NCBI RefSeq assembly: GCF_028548395.1
Contig: NZ_JAQQLA010000001.1
Location: 62,001-126,000 of the forward strand
Source: Vogesella indigofera
GTDB taxonomy: Bacteria; Pseudomonadota; Gammaproteobacteria; Burkholderiales; Chromobacteriaceae
DNA length: 64,000 nucleotides
Direction: 5' to 3'
Shown: piece after piece, positions 17,091-26,618 of the stretch
Layout of the letters: every line of letters begins with the position of its first letter
How positions within the stretch are numbered: position 1 is the stretch's first letter
Made by a program: the position numbers and the translations under genes
The notes under the pieces: model-generated
What the model saw: the letters and a program-made list of their open reading frames with translations, nothing else
What the model was told of the DNA's origin: nothing
The model's database searches: none

Positions 17091-18458
17091 ATGATCCCGA
17101 TTCACACCGATAGCAGCCCCAGGCTGAAGTCGCTGGACGACTACCTGATCGAGAATCCGCAGACCGGTGACTACCGCCTGCACCGCAGCGTCTTCACCGA
17201 CGAAGCGCTGTTCGAACTCGAGATGAAGCACATCTTCGAAGGCAACTGGATCTATCTCGCGCACGAGAGCCAGATCCCGAACAACAACGACTACTACACC
17301 ACTAATATGGGGCGCCAGCCGATCTTCATCGCGCGCAACCGCCAGGGTGAGCTGAACGCCTTCGTCAACGCCTGTACCCACCGCGGCGCGACGCTGTGCC
17401 GCCACAAGCGCGGCAACAAGGCGACCTACACCTGCCCGTTCCACGGCTGGACCTTCAACAACAGCGGCAAGCTGCTGAAGGTGAAGGATCCGGAAGACGC
17501 CGGCTACCCGGACTGCTTCAACAAGGAAGGCTCGCACGACCTGAAAAAAGTCGCGCGCTTCGAGAACTACCGCGGCTTCCTGTTCGGCAGCCTGAATGCG
17601 GACGTCAAGCCGCTGACCGAGTATCTCGGCGAGGCGACCAAGATCATCGACATGATCGTCGAGCAGTCGCCGGATGGGCTGGAGGTGCTGCGCGGCTCGT
17701 CGACCTACACCTTCGACGGCAACTGGAAGCTGACCGCCGAAAACGGTGCCGATGGCTACCACGTTTCGGCCGTGCACTGGAACTACGCCGCCACCACCAG
17801 CCAGCGCAAGGAACAGAACGCGCGCGAAGACAACACCCGCGCCATGGACGCCGGCAAGTGGGGCAAGCAGGGCGGCGGCTTCTACGCCTTCGAGCACGGC
17901 CACATGCTGTTGTGGACGCAGTGGGCCAACCCGGAAGACCGTCCCAACTTCGCGCGCCGCGACGAATACGCCGACAAGCTCGGCCCCGAGATGGCCGACT
18001 GGATGGTACGCAACTCGCGCAACCTGTGCCTGTACCCCAACGTGTACCTGATGGACCAGTTCGGCTCGCAGATCCGCGTGGTACGGCCGCTGTCGGTGGG
18101 CAAGTCCGAAGTCACCATCTATTGCATCGCGCCCAAGGGCGAACCGGCCGACGCGCGCGCCCGCCGCATCCGCCAGTACGAAGACTTCTTCAACGCCAGC
18201 GGCATGGCGACGCCGGACGACCTGGAAGAGTTCCGCGCCTGCCAGCAAGGCTATGCCGGCCGTGCGGTGGAGTGGAACGACATGTGCCGCGGCGCCACGC
18301 ACTGGGTGGAAGGGGCCGACGAGGCTGCCCGCAAGATCGGCCTGAAGCCGGTGCTGAGCGGGGTCAAGACCGAGGACGAGGGCCTGTACACGGTGCAGCA
18401 CCGCTACTGGCTGGACGTGATGAAGAAAGCCGTTGCCGCGGAAGGGGGACAGGCATGA
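17091..18458 (+). CDS. benA: Benzoate 1,2-dioxygenase, oxygenase large (alpha) subunit
   Basis: A 455-residue Rieske non-heme iron oxygenase subunit. The Rieske [2Fe-2S] ligands are CTHRGATLC and CPFHGW (C-x-H and C-x2-H, about residues 97-120). The mononuclear iron region is [14 protein letters not shown], with the distal Asp in [10 protein letters not shown]. It dihydroxylates benzoate to the cis-1,2-dihydrodiol with BenB and the reductase BenC. CAAGGAG precedes the ATG. Its stop overlaps the benB start (ATGA). The neighbours favour benzoate over toluate or anthranilate. Confidence 0.96.
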   Translation: MIPIHTDSSPRLKSLDDYLIENPQTGDYRLHRSVFTDEALFELEMKHIFEGNWIYLAHESQIPNNNDYYTTNMGRQPIFIARNRQGELNAFVNACTHRGATLCRHKRGNKATYTCPFHGWTFNNSGKLLKVKDPEDAGYPDCFNKEGSHDLKKVARFENYRGFLFGSLNADVKPLTEYLGEATKIIDMIVEQSPDGLEVLRGSSTYTFDGNWKLTAENGADGYHVSAVHWNYAATTSQRKEQNAREDNTRAMDAGKWGKQGGGFYAFEHGHMLLWTQWANPEDRPNFARRDEYADKLGPEMADWMVRNSRNLCLYPNVYLMDQFGSQIRVVRPLSVGKSEVTIYCIAPKGEPADARARRIRQYEDFFNASGMATPDDLEEFRACQQGYAGRAVEWNDMCRGATHWVEGADEAARKIGLKPVLSGVKTEDEGLYTVQHRYWLDVMKKAVAAEGGQA

Positions 18459-18946
18459 GTACCGTGAATATGGAGCTGATCCGCGCCTTTCTCTACCGCG
18501 AAAGCCGCCTGCTGGACGACGAGCAGTGGGACGACTGGCTGGCGTGCTACCACGACGACGCCGAGTTCTGGATGCCGTCGTGGGACGACGACGACACCCT
18601 GGTGTCCGACCCGCAGCGCGAGATCTCGCTGATCTACTACCCGAATCGGCAGGGGCTGGAAGACCGCGTGTTCCGCATCAAGACCGAGCGCTCCAGCGCC
18701 ACCATGCCGGACACCCGCACCAGCCACAACATCAGCAATGTCGAGCTGGTGGCGCAGGACGGCGCGCAGGTCACCGTGCGCTTCAACTGGCACACGCTGA
18801 GCCACCGTTACAAGACCGATTACAGCCACTTCGGCATGGCGCGCTACGTGATCGATTTTGCCGGGGACAGTCCGAAAATCCGCAACAAGTATGTGGTGCT
18901 GAAAAACGATTACATCCACCAGGTAATCGATATCTATCACATCTGA
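18455..18946 (+). CDS. benB: Benzoate 1,2-dioxygenase, small (beta) subunit
   Basis: A 163-residue SnoaL/ring-hydroxylating beta subunit with [21 protein letters not shown] and the [10 protein letters not shown] segment typical of BenB/XylY. It has a structural role in the alpha3-beta3 oxygenase. Its ATG overlaps the benA stop by four bases, which implies translational coupling and the 1:1 stoichiometry needed for assembly. The GGGGGAC upstream is a usable ribosome site. Confidence 0.95.
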   Translation: MSTVNMELIRAFLYRESRLLDDEQWDDWLACYHDDAEFWMPSWDDDDTLVSDPQREISLIYYPNRQGLEDRVFRIKTERSSATMPDTRTSHNISNVELVAQDGAQVTVRFNWHTLSHRYKTDYSHFGMARYVIDFAGDSPKIRNKYVVLKNDYIHQVIDIYHI

Positions 18947-19987
<1,041 letters not shown>

Positions 19988-19991
19988 CGGT

Positions 19992-20777
19992 ATGCGACAG
20001 CAAAAACGCTTTGACGACAAGGTGGTGGTGGTAACGGGGGCGGCGCAGGGCATCGGCCGCGGTGTCGCCATCGGCGCGGCACAGGAGGGCGCCGCGCTGG
20101 TGCTGGTCGACCGCTCCGACTACGTGCACGAGGTGGCCGGCGAGATCAAGGCCGACGGCGGCCGCGCCATCGTGATCTCCGCCGACCTGGAGACCTATGC
20201 CGGTGCGCAGCAGGCGGTGACGGCGGCGCTGGATGAATTCGGCCGCATCGACGTGCTGGTCAACAACGTCGGTGGCACCATCTGGGCCAAGCCGTACCAG
20301 GAGTACGACGAATCCCAGATCGAGGCCGAGATCCGCCGCTCGCTGTTTCCGACGCTGTGGTGCTGCCGCGCGGTGCTGCCGGCGATGATTGCGCGGCGGC
20401 AGGGGGTGATCGTGAACGTGTCCTCCATCGCCACCCGCGGCATCTACCGCATTCCGTACTCGGCGGCCAAGGGCGGCGTCAACGCGCTGACCGCCAGCCT
20501 CGCCTTCGAGCACGCGCAGGACGGCATCCGCGTCAATGCGGTGGCCACCGGCGGCACCGAGGCGCCGCCGCGCAAGGTGCCGCGCAACGAGGCGGCGATG
20601 AGCGAGCAGGAGGCCAGCTGGTACCAGGGCATCGTCGAGCAGACCATCGCCTCCAGCCTGATGCACCGCTACGGCAGCATCGCGGAGCAGGTGGCAGCGA
20701 TCCTGTTCCTGGCGTCGGACGAGTCCTCCTACATCACCGGCACGGTGTTGCCGGTCGGTGGTGGCGATCAGGGCTAG
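19992..20777 (+). CDS. benD: cis-1,6-dihydroxycyclohexadiene carboxylate dehydrogenase
   Basis: A 261-residue short-chain dehydrogenase that rearomatises benzoate cis-diol to catechol with release of CO2 and NADH. Visible are GAAQGIGRG (cofactor loop near residue 15), NNVGG, the catalytic Ser in VNVSSIATRG and Tyr-x3-Lys in YSAAKGG. It begins four bases after benC and is the last gene of the catBCA-benABCD operon, followed by an intrinsic terminator. No strong Shine-Dalgarno sequence is seen, which suggests coupling to benC. Confidence 0.95.
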   Translation: MRQQKRFDDKVVVVTGAAQGIGRGVAIGAAQEGAALVLVDRSDYVHEVAGEIKADGGRAIVISADLETYAGAQQAVTAALDEFGRIDVLVNNVGGTIWAKPYQEYDESQIEAEIRRSLFPTLWCCRAVLPAMIARRQGVIVNVSSIATRGIYRIPYSAAKGGVNALTASLAFEHAQDGIRVNAVATGGTEAPPRKVPRNEAAMSEQEASWYQGIVEQTIASSLMHRYGSIAEQVAAILFLASDESSYITGTVLPVGGGDQG

Positions 20778-20810
20778 TTGTTGTTTCTTGAGTTTCCCTT
20801 TCCTTGCTGC

Positions 20811-20852
20811 GCGTCTTTGGCCGTCCCCACGGCGAAAGACGCGTTTTTTTTT
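20811..20852 (+). terminator. Rho-independent terminator after benD
   Basis: GCGTCTTT pairs with AAAGACGC around an inner CCGT-CCCC-ACGG hairpin, followed by G and nine T. It ends the catBCA-benABCD transcript. Confidence 0.9.
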
Positions 20853-20859
20853 GCACCGG

Positions 20860-20873
20860 CAAGGTTGGCCGCA
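20860..20873 (-). repeat. GCGGCCAACCTTG repeat, single copy
   Basis: CAAGGTTGGCCGCA stands a few bases past the T-run of the benD terminator. Confidence 0.7.
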
Positions 20874-20955
20874 AGCGCGGGCGGGGGATGATGACTGCTG
20901 CTGCGAGCGCCGCCGCGTGCTTGTGGCGCAAGGCGTGAATATGGAAGGAGCGAAG

Positions 20956-22191
20956 ATGGGGTCTGAACAAGGCAAGACCGGCGGCGACGGCCCGCTGGCG
21001 CACCTGCGGCGGGACTGGTCGCTGTCGGCGGTCAGCGCCGGTTTTCTGGCGGTGCTGGTGTCCTACTCCGGGCCGCTGGTGATCTTTTTTCATGCGGCGG
21101 AAGTCGGGCATTTCGGCCGCGACATGGTGTCGTCGTGGGTGTGGGCGATTTCGATCGGCGCCGCACTGTCCGGCATCGTGCTGAGCTGGCGCACCAGGGT
21201 GCCGGTGATCACCGCTTGGTCGGCGCCCGGCACCGCGCTGCTGGTGACGCTGTTCCCGGCGATCTCGATGCCGCAGGTGGTGGGCGCCTACATCACCGCG
21301 GCGCTGATCATCTTCCTGATCGGCTGCTCCGGCTATTTTGACCGCATCATGCAGCGGATTCCGCGCGGCATTGCGGCGGGAATGATGGCCGGCATCCTGT
21401 TCCAGTTCGGGGTGCAGGCGTTCAGGTCGGCGGTGGCGGCGCCGCTGTTGGGCGTCAGCATGGTGCTGGCCTACCTGCTGTTCCGCCGCCTGTTGCCGCG
21501 CTACTGCATCGTGCTGGTGTTGCTGGTCGGTGTGCTGCTGTCGCTGGCGACGGGCCAGCTGCATGACGGCGGGGCGAGCTTCAGCCTGACGCGGCCGTTG
21601 TTCATCGCGCCGCAGTGGAGCATCGCGGCGACGCTGAGCCTGGCCATCCCGCTGGTCATCGTCAGCCTCACCGGGCAGTTCCTGCCGGGGATGGCCATTC
21701 TGCGTGGCGCCGGCTACGCCATTCCGGCGCGGCCTATCCTGCTGGTCACCAGCGCGGCGTCGCTGCTGGTGGCCTGCTTTGGCGGGGTGACCATCGTGGT
21801 GGCGGCGATCACGGCGGCGCTGTGTACCGGCCAGGACGCGCATGAAGACCCGGGCAAACGCTATGTGGCGGGGATCGCCAATGGCGTGTTCTATCTGCTG
21901 GGCGGACTGTTTTCGGGGGCGATCGTGCTGCTGTTTGCGGCGCTGTCCAAGGCGCTGGTCGCCATTCTGGCCGGGGTGGCGCTGATCGGGGCGATCACGG
22001 CCAACCTGCTGGCGGTGCTGCAGGACGAGGAGCAACGCGAGGCGTCAATGATCACCTTCCTGGCGACCGCCTCCGGCATGAGCTACGCCGGGCTCGGTGC
22101 CGCGTTCTGGGGTGTGCTGATCGGCAGCATCGCCTGCTGCGTGCTGCGCAAGCCGGAGGCCCGAGCCCGCGTCAAGACGGGCACGACTTGA
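20956..22191 (+). CDS. benE: Benzoate:proton symporter, BenE family
   Basis: A 411-residue inner-membrane protein with about twelve hydrophobic segments and BenE-family blocks: AVSAGFLAVLVSYSGP, TAWSAPGTALL, RIPRGIAAGMMAGILFQFGV and GVTIVVAAITAALCTG. It imports benzoate for BenABC. The ATG at 20956 is preferred because AAGGAG ends 5 bases before it; one at 20941 is also in frame. It follows the operon terminator, so it needs read-through or its own promoter. Its 3' end overlaps the convergent DUF4360 gene by 20 bases. Confidence 0.92.
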   Translation: MGSEQGKTGGDGPLAHLRRDWSLSAVSAGFLAVLVSYSGPLVIFFHAAEVGHFGRDMVSSWVWAISIGAALSGIVLSWRTRVPVITAWSAPGTALLVTLFPAISMPQVVGAYITAALIIFLIGCSGYFDRIMQRIPRGIAAGMMAGILFQFGVQAFRSAVAAPLLGVSMVLAYLLFRRLLPRYCIVLVLLVGVLLSLATGQLHDGGASFSLTRPLFIAPQWSIAATLSLAIPLVIVSLTGQFLPGMAILRGAGYAIPARPILLVTSAASLLVACFGGVTIVVAAITAALCTGQDAHEDPGKRYVAGIANGVFYLLGGLFSGAIVLLFAALSKALVAILAGVALIGAITANLLAVLQDEEQREASMITFLATASGMSYAGLGAAFWGVLIGSIACCVLRKPEARARVKTGTT

Positions 22192-22762
22192 GATTGAGAT
22201 GGTAGACCAGGGCGGCGCCCGGGGCGGCGTCGGTGGTGTCCAGCGACGCCATGGCCGCACCGCGCCGCAGCTCGTCATCAAGGCTGAGGGTGATGCTGAC
22301 ATCGAGCATCGCCGCTGCACCGCAGCCGACCCGTTTCATCTGTCCGGCGCCGATGTTTTCCGTAAACAGGTAATCGTTTTCATGCGGGCCCTTGATCTTG
22401 CGTTTGAAAACGCGGCCGTGCGCGTTGTCGCGTGGCCCCAGGAAGTACTGCACGTCGAGTGCGGTTTCCTGTTTCGCCGCCAGTTTGGCAAAGCCGCGGT
22501 AGTCGACCCTGTAGACACCGATGGAATAACCGGCCGGTAAATTGAGCGGGGACGTAATGCGGCAGGCTTTGCGTTGCACGCCGCTCACGGCATTGGCACT
22601 GCTGGCGACGGTGAACTGGTCAAATAAGATGCTCAGGGTGGTGCCATCGGGAGAGCTGATGACGGAATAGCTGCCCGCGGGGCAGCCGTTGCTTTCCTGG
22701 GCCTGTGCCGGCAGGCACAGCAGCCCGGCACAGGCGAGAAGACTACGCAGCAGCCAGGTCAT
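22172..22762 (-). CDS. Secreted DUF4360 protein, copy B
   Basis: A 196-residue exported protein with a signal peptide (hydrophobic LLRSLLACAGLLCLPAQAQ, cleavage about residue 21) and a DUF4360 domain: GCPAGSYSVISSPDGTTLSILFDQF, a conserved Cys in KACRI, and PAGYSIGVYRVDYRGF. Four cysteines suggest disulphides. It is the same length as the copy just upstream and lies downstream of it in the same direction, separated by 58 bases, so they are probably a duplicated pair co-transcribed. The family occurs in bacteria and fungi with no known function. Confidence 0.85.
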   Translation of the reverse strand: MTWLLRSLLACAGLLCLPAQAQESNGCPAGSYSVISSPDGTTLSILFDQFTVASSANAVSGVQRKACRITSPLNLPAGYSIGVYRVDYRGFAKLAAKQETALDVQYFLGPRDNAHGRVFKRKIKGPHENDYLFTENIGAGQMKRVGCGAAAMLDVSITLSLDDELRRGAAMASLDTTDAAPGAALVYHLNLKSCPS

Positions 22763-22820
22763 GGTCGTTTCCTTTCATGAGCCGGGCGGCGCCTGCTGCC
22801 AGGCACCGCCCACGATGGGC

Positions 22821-23411
22821 TCAGCGGCAATTGCGCCACTGCAGGTGGTAGATGATCGAGGCATTGACGTCTTCGGAATCGATCGACGCCATGGCTTCCC
22901 TGTTGTAAGCCGTGTTCACGCGCATGCTCGAATTGGTGCGCAGGTTGACGTCCTCGCCACAGCGCGACCAGATGATCGACTCGGCGGTCAGCGTGTTGCT
23001 GATCAGATAGTCTTCATCAATCGGACCGCGAAATCGCCGCTGGAAGGCCGGGCCACGGGTGCCGGCAAAGAAGTACTCGACGTTGAACTGCGAGGTTGCC
23101 GACTGCGGCAGGTGATTGAAGCCGCGGAAGTCGATTTTCAGGATTGATACGCTCAGGCCTTGCGGTACGTGCACCGGGATGGCGATGTTGCAGCTCTTGC
23201 GGTCGAAGCTTTTGCCGCTGCTGCCGCCCACGCTGAGCTGGTATTGGTCGAACAACAGACTCAGGGACTTGGCATCCGGACTCAGGGTGACATCGACCGT
23301 GCCGGCCGGACAGCCGGTCCCGCCGTAGCCTGGCTCGCCCAGCGCAATGTCGTCGGCGTAAGCCGCCGTGCCGAGCAGCAGGGCGGTCATTAACAGGATG
23401 ATTTTTTTCAT
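22821..23411 (-). CDS. Secreted DUF4360 protein, copy A
   Basis: A 196-residue protein starting with the signal peptide MKKIILLMTALLLGTAAYA (cleavage about residue 19), then GTGCPAGTVDVTLSPDAKSL, SLLFDQYQLSVG, RKSCNIAIPVHVPQGLSVSI and FRGFNHLP, the DUF4360 pattern. AGGAGG stands before this ATG, whereas the open frame continues 45 codons upstream without signal-like features. It is a paralogue of copy B with moderate similarity, so the duplication is not recent. The role is unknown; export suggests a surface or extracellular protein. Confidence 0.86.
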   Translation of the reverse strand: MKKIILLMTALLLGTAAYADDIALGEPGYGGTGCPAGTVDVTLSPDAKSLSLLFDQYQLSVGGSSGKSFDRKSCNIAIPVHVPQGLSVSILKIDFRGFNHLPQSATSQFNVEYFFAGTRGPAFQRRFRGPIDEDYLISNTLTAESIIWSRCGEDVNLRTNSSMRVNTAYNREAMASIDSEDVNASIIYHLQWRNCR

Positions 23412-23824
23412 GATGAACCTCCTCGTGTTACGAGTCCTGCTTGCGCAAGACGGCATGACCGGTGGCGGCTCAGCCTGGGACGCGGTGCGTCCTGTCTGAT
23501 TGCCGTCGCAGGCCTTATCGCCGTTTGCCGCCTTGCTCCTGCGCACTGCCCTGGTTGGCGCTGGCGCCGGAGTTCATGCTGGCTTGGCTAGTTGCAGCTT
23601 GTGGCGGCGTGCAGTTGGCGTCTGTCTGCTGACGCACATATTCATGCCGTTGCCGGCAGCGGCGGAAAGCGCGCCGTCGCCGCAGCGCAGGGGATGGGGA
23701 TGGTCTGGGTAGCGGGTGCTGCCGGCGGGTGCCTGCGGGCAGGGGGTGTGGCCGGTGGCGCGGCGCGACAGCGTCGCCCCGTTTTTGTGGCGTGGGTGGC
23801 GGGGCGGCTTGGCGCGCGTGGCGC
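23412..23824. other. Gap with no recognisable gene
   Basis: These 413 bases lie between the DUF4360 pair and the GntR gene. Open frames on both strands are low-complexity and match no family I recognise. No hairpin or operator stands out. It may hold the promoter of the DUF4360 pair near 23412-23520. Confidence 0.4.
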
Positions 23825-24505
23825 TTACCGCGCAGCCGGCGCCGTGGCCGCGGCTTGCAGATGCTGAAGGATCACCTGCCCGCCGCACAGGATGTCATCG
23901 CTGATCGCGCGGGCGGCGGCCGGGCCGTCATGGGCGCGGATGGCGGCCAGCACCGGGTAGTGGAAGTCGAGCATGTCGTCGCCGCCGGCACTGTAGACGT
24001 CGGCAATCAGCGGCCCCATCTGCAGCCAGATGCGGTACAGGATGCCCTGCAGGAAGGGCATGCCGGCGATATCGACCAGCGCGAAGTGAAAGCGCTGGTT
24101 GAGGTCGCAGCCGCGGGCGGTGTCGCCGTCGGCAATCGCCTGTTCGTTCTGCCGTACCAAGTCTTCCAGCAGTGCGATCTGCTCGGCGCTGGCATTCTGC
24201 GCCGCCATTTCTGCGGCCAACCCTTCCAGTTTGATGCGGATGGCGCGGATCTCCAGATAGCGTTCTACCGTCATGTGCGGCACGCGGATGTCGCGCGCCG
24301 ACTTCATCGCCAGCGCCTGTTCCTGCACCAGCCGCAGGATGGCATCGCGCACCGGGGTGACGCTGGTGCCCAGCCGCGCCGCCAGTTCGCGGATCTTCAG
24401 CCGCTCTCCCGGCTTGAGCTTGCCCTGGATCAGGGCATTGCATAGCAGGTGGTAGACGGTGCTGCCGAGGTTGTCGTGTTCCAGCGTGTCCAGCGCGTCG
24501 GTCAT
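23825..24505 (-). CDS. GntR-family regulator with FCD domain
   Basis: A 226-residue protein. The N-terminal winged helix (about 15-80: VYHLLCNALIQGKLKPGERL, ELAARLGTSVTPVRDAILRL) is followed by an all-helical FCD domain (about 90-215) with metal-site candidates in FHFALVDIAG and HYPVLAAIRAHD. FCD regulators bind small carboxylic or amino acids and usually repress neighbouring catabolic genes. The ATG at 24505 gives normal length; one at 24547 (14 more residues) cannot be excluded and neither has a good Shine-Dalgarno sequence. It is divergent from the SDR-kinase-phospho-lyase operon, with matched palindromes near both starts. Confidence 0.88.
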   Translation of the reverse strand: MTDALDTLEHDNLGSTVYHLLCNALIQGKLKPGERLKIRELAARLGTSVTPVRDAILRLVQEQALAMKSARDIRVPHMTVERYLEIRAIRIKLEGLAAEMAAQNASAEQIALLEDLVRQNEQAIADGDTARGCDLNQRFHFALVDIAGMPFLQGILYRIWLQMGPLIADVYSAGGDDMLDFHYPVLAAIRAHDGPAAARAISDDILCGGQVILQHLQAAATAPAAR

Positions 24506-24560
24506 GGTGGGGCGTGCCGCAAGATTGAGTTGACCCGATTCTAGCATCGGCGCCAGAAAA

Positions 24561-24574
24561 TATGATGCATCAAA
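24561..24574. promoter_or_regulatory. GntR operator copy 1
   Basis: TATGATGCATCAAA contains the perfect palindrome TGATGCATCA, 56 bases before the gntR start. The same palindrome recurs at 24714-24727, so this is probably the autoregulatory site. Confidence 0.65.
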
Positions 24575-24604
24575 TAAACAAAAGGGCCGCTTACGTGGGG
24601 CGTG

Positions 24605-24618
24605 CAAGGTTGGCCGCA
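24605..24618 (-). repeat. GCGGCCAACCTTG repeat, single copy
   Basis: CAAGGTTGGCCGCA lies in the divergent control region between the two operators. Confidence 0.65.
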
Positions 24619-24690
24619 GGGTGGCAAGACCGGCGCGGCCACGCTTGGCGGCAGTCGCCATCACGCGGCGCAGTGCTGGACGTGCCGTGC

Positions 24691-24727
24691 TTGCAATTAA
24701 AAAATGCAACAAATATGATGCATCATA
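24691..24727 (+). promoter_or_regulatory. Sigma-70 promoter with GntR operator copy 2 over the -10 box
   Basis: TTGCAA (24691-24696), a 17-base spacer and TATGAT (24714-24719) make a strong promoter. The -10 box is the first half of the perfect 14-bp palindrome TATGATGCATCATA. Binding by the divergent GntR protein would directly block the SDR operon. Confidence 0.72.
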
Positions 24728-24826
24728 AATGTGATTGCCGTACTGTCACGGTAAATCAGCCTGCGCCGCGCGGCCGGATCGCTCGCGATGTGTCAGTGCC
24801 AGCGCCCAATCAACCAGGAGTCTGCA

Positions 24827-25567
24827 ATGCCGGATAAAAAGCGTTACATGCTGTTGACGGGGGCCAGCCGCGGCATCGGCCACGCCACCGTCAAGCTGTT
24901 CCAGGAACACAACTGGCACATCTTTACCGTGTCGCGGCAGCCGTTTTCCGAGGACTGCCGCTGGCCGTCGGCGCGCGCCAGCCATGTGCAGGCCGATCTG
25001 GCCGACCTGTCCTGCCTCGATGCGCTGGTGGCGGAGGTGCGCAGCCGGCTGCCGGGTGGCGAATTGCACGCACTGGTGAACAATGCCGGCATCTCGCCCA
25101 AGGGGCCGAATGGCGCGCGGCTGGGCATTCTGGGCAGCGATATGGACACCTGGGGTAGGGTGCTGAACGTCAACCTGGTGTCCACCGCGCTGCTGGCGCG
25201 GGCGCTGTTCCCGGAGCTGAAAAAAGGGCAGGGCAGCATCGTCAACGTCACCTCGATTGCCGGCTCGCGGGTGCACCCGTTTGCCGGCGTCGCCTATGCC
25301 GCATCCAAGGCCGGCTTGGCGGCGCTGACCCGCGAGTTGGCGCACGAGTTCGCGCCGCACGGCATCCGCGCCAATGCCATCGCCCCCGGCGAGATCGACA
25401 CCGCCATCCTGTCGCCGGACACCGCCAAGATCGTCGAGCACGATGTGCCGATGCAGCGGCTGGGCACGCCGCACGAGGTGGCGGAGGCGATCTACTTCCT
25501 GTGTTCCAACCGTTCCTCCTATATCAACGGCTCGGAAATCCACATCAACGGAGGCCAGCATGTCTGA
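24827..25567 (+). CDS. Short-chain dehydrogenase/reductase
   Basis: A 246-residue classical SDR: TGASRGIGHA (NAD(P) loop, residue 10), NNAGIS, Ser in VNVTSIAGSR and Tyr-x3-Lys in YAASKAG. AGGAG ends 6 bases before the ATG at 24827; an upstream ATG at 24788 lacks one. It is first in a three-gene operon with a kinase (8-base overlap) and an AGXT2L-type phospho-lyase. It may oxidise or reduce a hydroxyl or aldehyde group in the same pathway. The substrate is unknown, and a FabG-like name would be misleading. Confidence 0.88.
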   Translation: MPDKKRYMLLTGASRGIGHATVKLFQEHNWHIFTVSRQPFSEDCRWPSARASHVQADLADLSCLDALVAEVRSRLPGGELHALVNNAGISPKGPNGARLGILGSDMDTWGRVLNVNLVSTALLARALFPELKKGQGSIVNVTSIAGSRVHPFAGVAYAASKAGLAALTRELAHEFAPHGIRANAIAPGEIDTAILSPDTAKIVEHDVPMQRLGTPHEVAEAIYFLCSNRSSYINGSEIHINGGQHV

Positions 25568-26618
25568 CAGCGCCATCGACCAGCTGTTTTCCACCATGGG
25601 CAGCGCCACCTCGCCCGAGGCCGCCAGCGAACTGCTGTGGCAGCACTACGGCCTGCGCGGCAGCGCCAGCCCGCTCAACAGCGAGCGCGACCAGAACTTC
25701 CACATCCACGGCGACGACGGCGAGCAGTACGTGCTGAAGCTGACCCACCCGGCGGAGGCGCGCGGCGTCACCGATTTCCAGACCCGCGCGCTGCTGCATG
25801 CCGCCAGCCGCGACCCGGCGCTGCCGATCCCACGCGTTATCCTGCGGCTGGATGGCGCGCCGTATGCGGCGATAACGCTGGCGGATGGCACGCAGCGGGT
25901 GCTGCGCCTGTTCAGCTACCTTGGCGGCCAACCTTTGCACCAGATCACGCGCTCGGCCGCGCAGCGTCGCGACCTGGGAGCAACGCTGGCGCGGCTGGAT
26001 CTGGCGCTCAGCGATTTTGCGCATCCGTCCGCCGATCACGCGCTGCTGTGGGACATCCAGCACAGCGAGCGGCTGCAGCCGCTGCTGGCCGAGCTGCCGC
26101 CGGGGCCACAAACCGACACCCTGGCGGCGTTCGTCGCGCATTTCCAGCGCGAGATCCAGCCGGCGCTGGCCGGGCTGCGGCGGCAGGTAATCCACAACGA
26201 TCTCAACCCCTACAACGTGCTGGTCGACCCGCAGGACCAGATCACCACCAGCGGGCTGATCGACTTTGGCGACATGGTGCAGGCGCCGTTGATCAACGAG
26301 CTGGCGGTGGCCTGTTCCTACCAGCTGTCCGGTAATGCCAACCCGCTGGATAGCGCCGCCGAGCTGATTGCCGGCTATCACCAGCGATGCCCGCTGCGGC
26401 GCGAAGAAGTGCTGCTGCTGTACGAGCTGATCCTCACCCGGCTGTGCATGACGGTGACCATCACCGGCTGGCGCGCCAGCCGCTACCCGGAAAACAAGAC
26501 CTACATCCTGCGCAACAACGGCCTGAGCTGGGACGGCCTGCAACGGCTGCAAGCCATTGGCCGCGAGCAGGCGCAGGCATTTTTGCTGCAAGTGTGTGGC
26601 ATGAAAGGACAAGCATGA
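25560..26618 (+). CDS. APH-fold small-molecule kinase (hydroxylysine kinase-like)
   Basis: A 352-residue aminoglycoside-phosphotransferase-fold kinase. Visible are the ATP-binding lysine in YVLKLTHP, the Brenner motif VIHNDLNPYNVLVD (catalytic Asp) and the metal-binding Asp in LIDFGDM. It is close in pattern to hydroxylysine kinase (AGPHD1) and homoserine/choline-type kinases. It overlaps the SDR stop by 8 bases and its own stop overlaps the next gene. Kinase plus phospho-lyase is the logic of hydroxylysine degradation: phosphorylate the hydroxyl, then eliminate phosphate and ammonia. Antibiotic resistance is unlikely in this context. Confidence 0.85.
   Translation: MSDSAIDQLFSTMGSATSPEAASELLWQHYGLRGSASPLNSERDQNFHIHGDDGEQYVLKLTHPAEARGVTDFQTRALLHAASRDPALPIPRVILRLDGAPYAAITLADGTQRVLRLFSYLGGQPLHQITRSAAQRRDLGATLARLDLALSDFAHPSADHALLWDIQHSERLQPLLAELPPGPQTDTLAAFVAHFQREIQPALAGLRRQVIHNDLNPYNVLVDPQDQITTSGLIDFGDMVQAPLINELAVACSYQLSGNANPLDSAAELIAGYHQRCPLRREEVLLLYELILTRLCMTVTITGWRASRYPENKTYILRNNGLSWDGLQRLQAIGREQAQAFLLQVCGMKGQA

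Noticed and set aside
23574..23888. 104-residue leftward frame beside the GntR gene
   Set aside because: It overlaps the 3' end of the GntR gene in another frame and is Arg/Pro/His-rich without any motif.
25560..26618. Aminoglycoside resistance gene
   Set aside because: The APH fold is shared by metabolic kinases, and the operon with a phospho-lyase and SDR points to catabolism.
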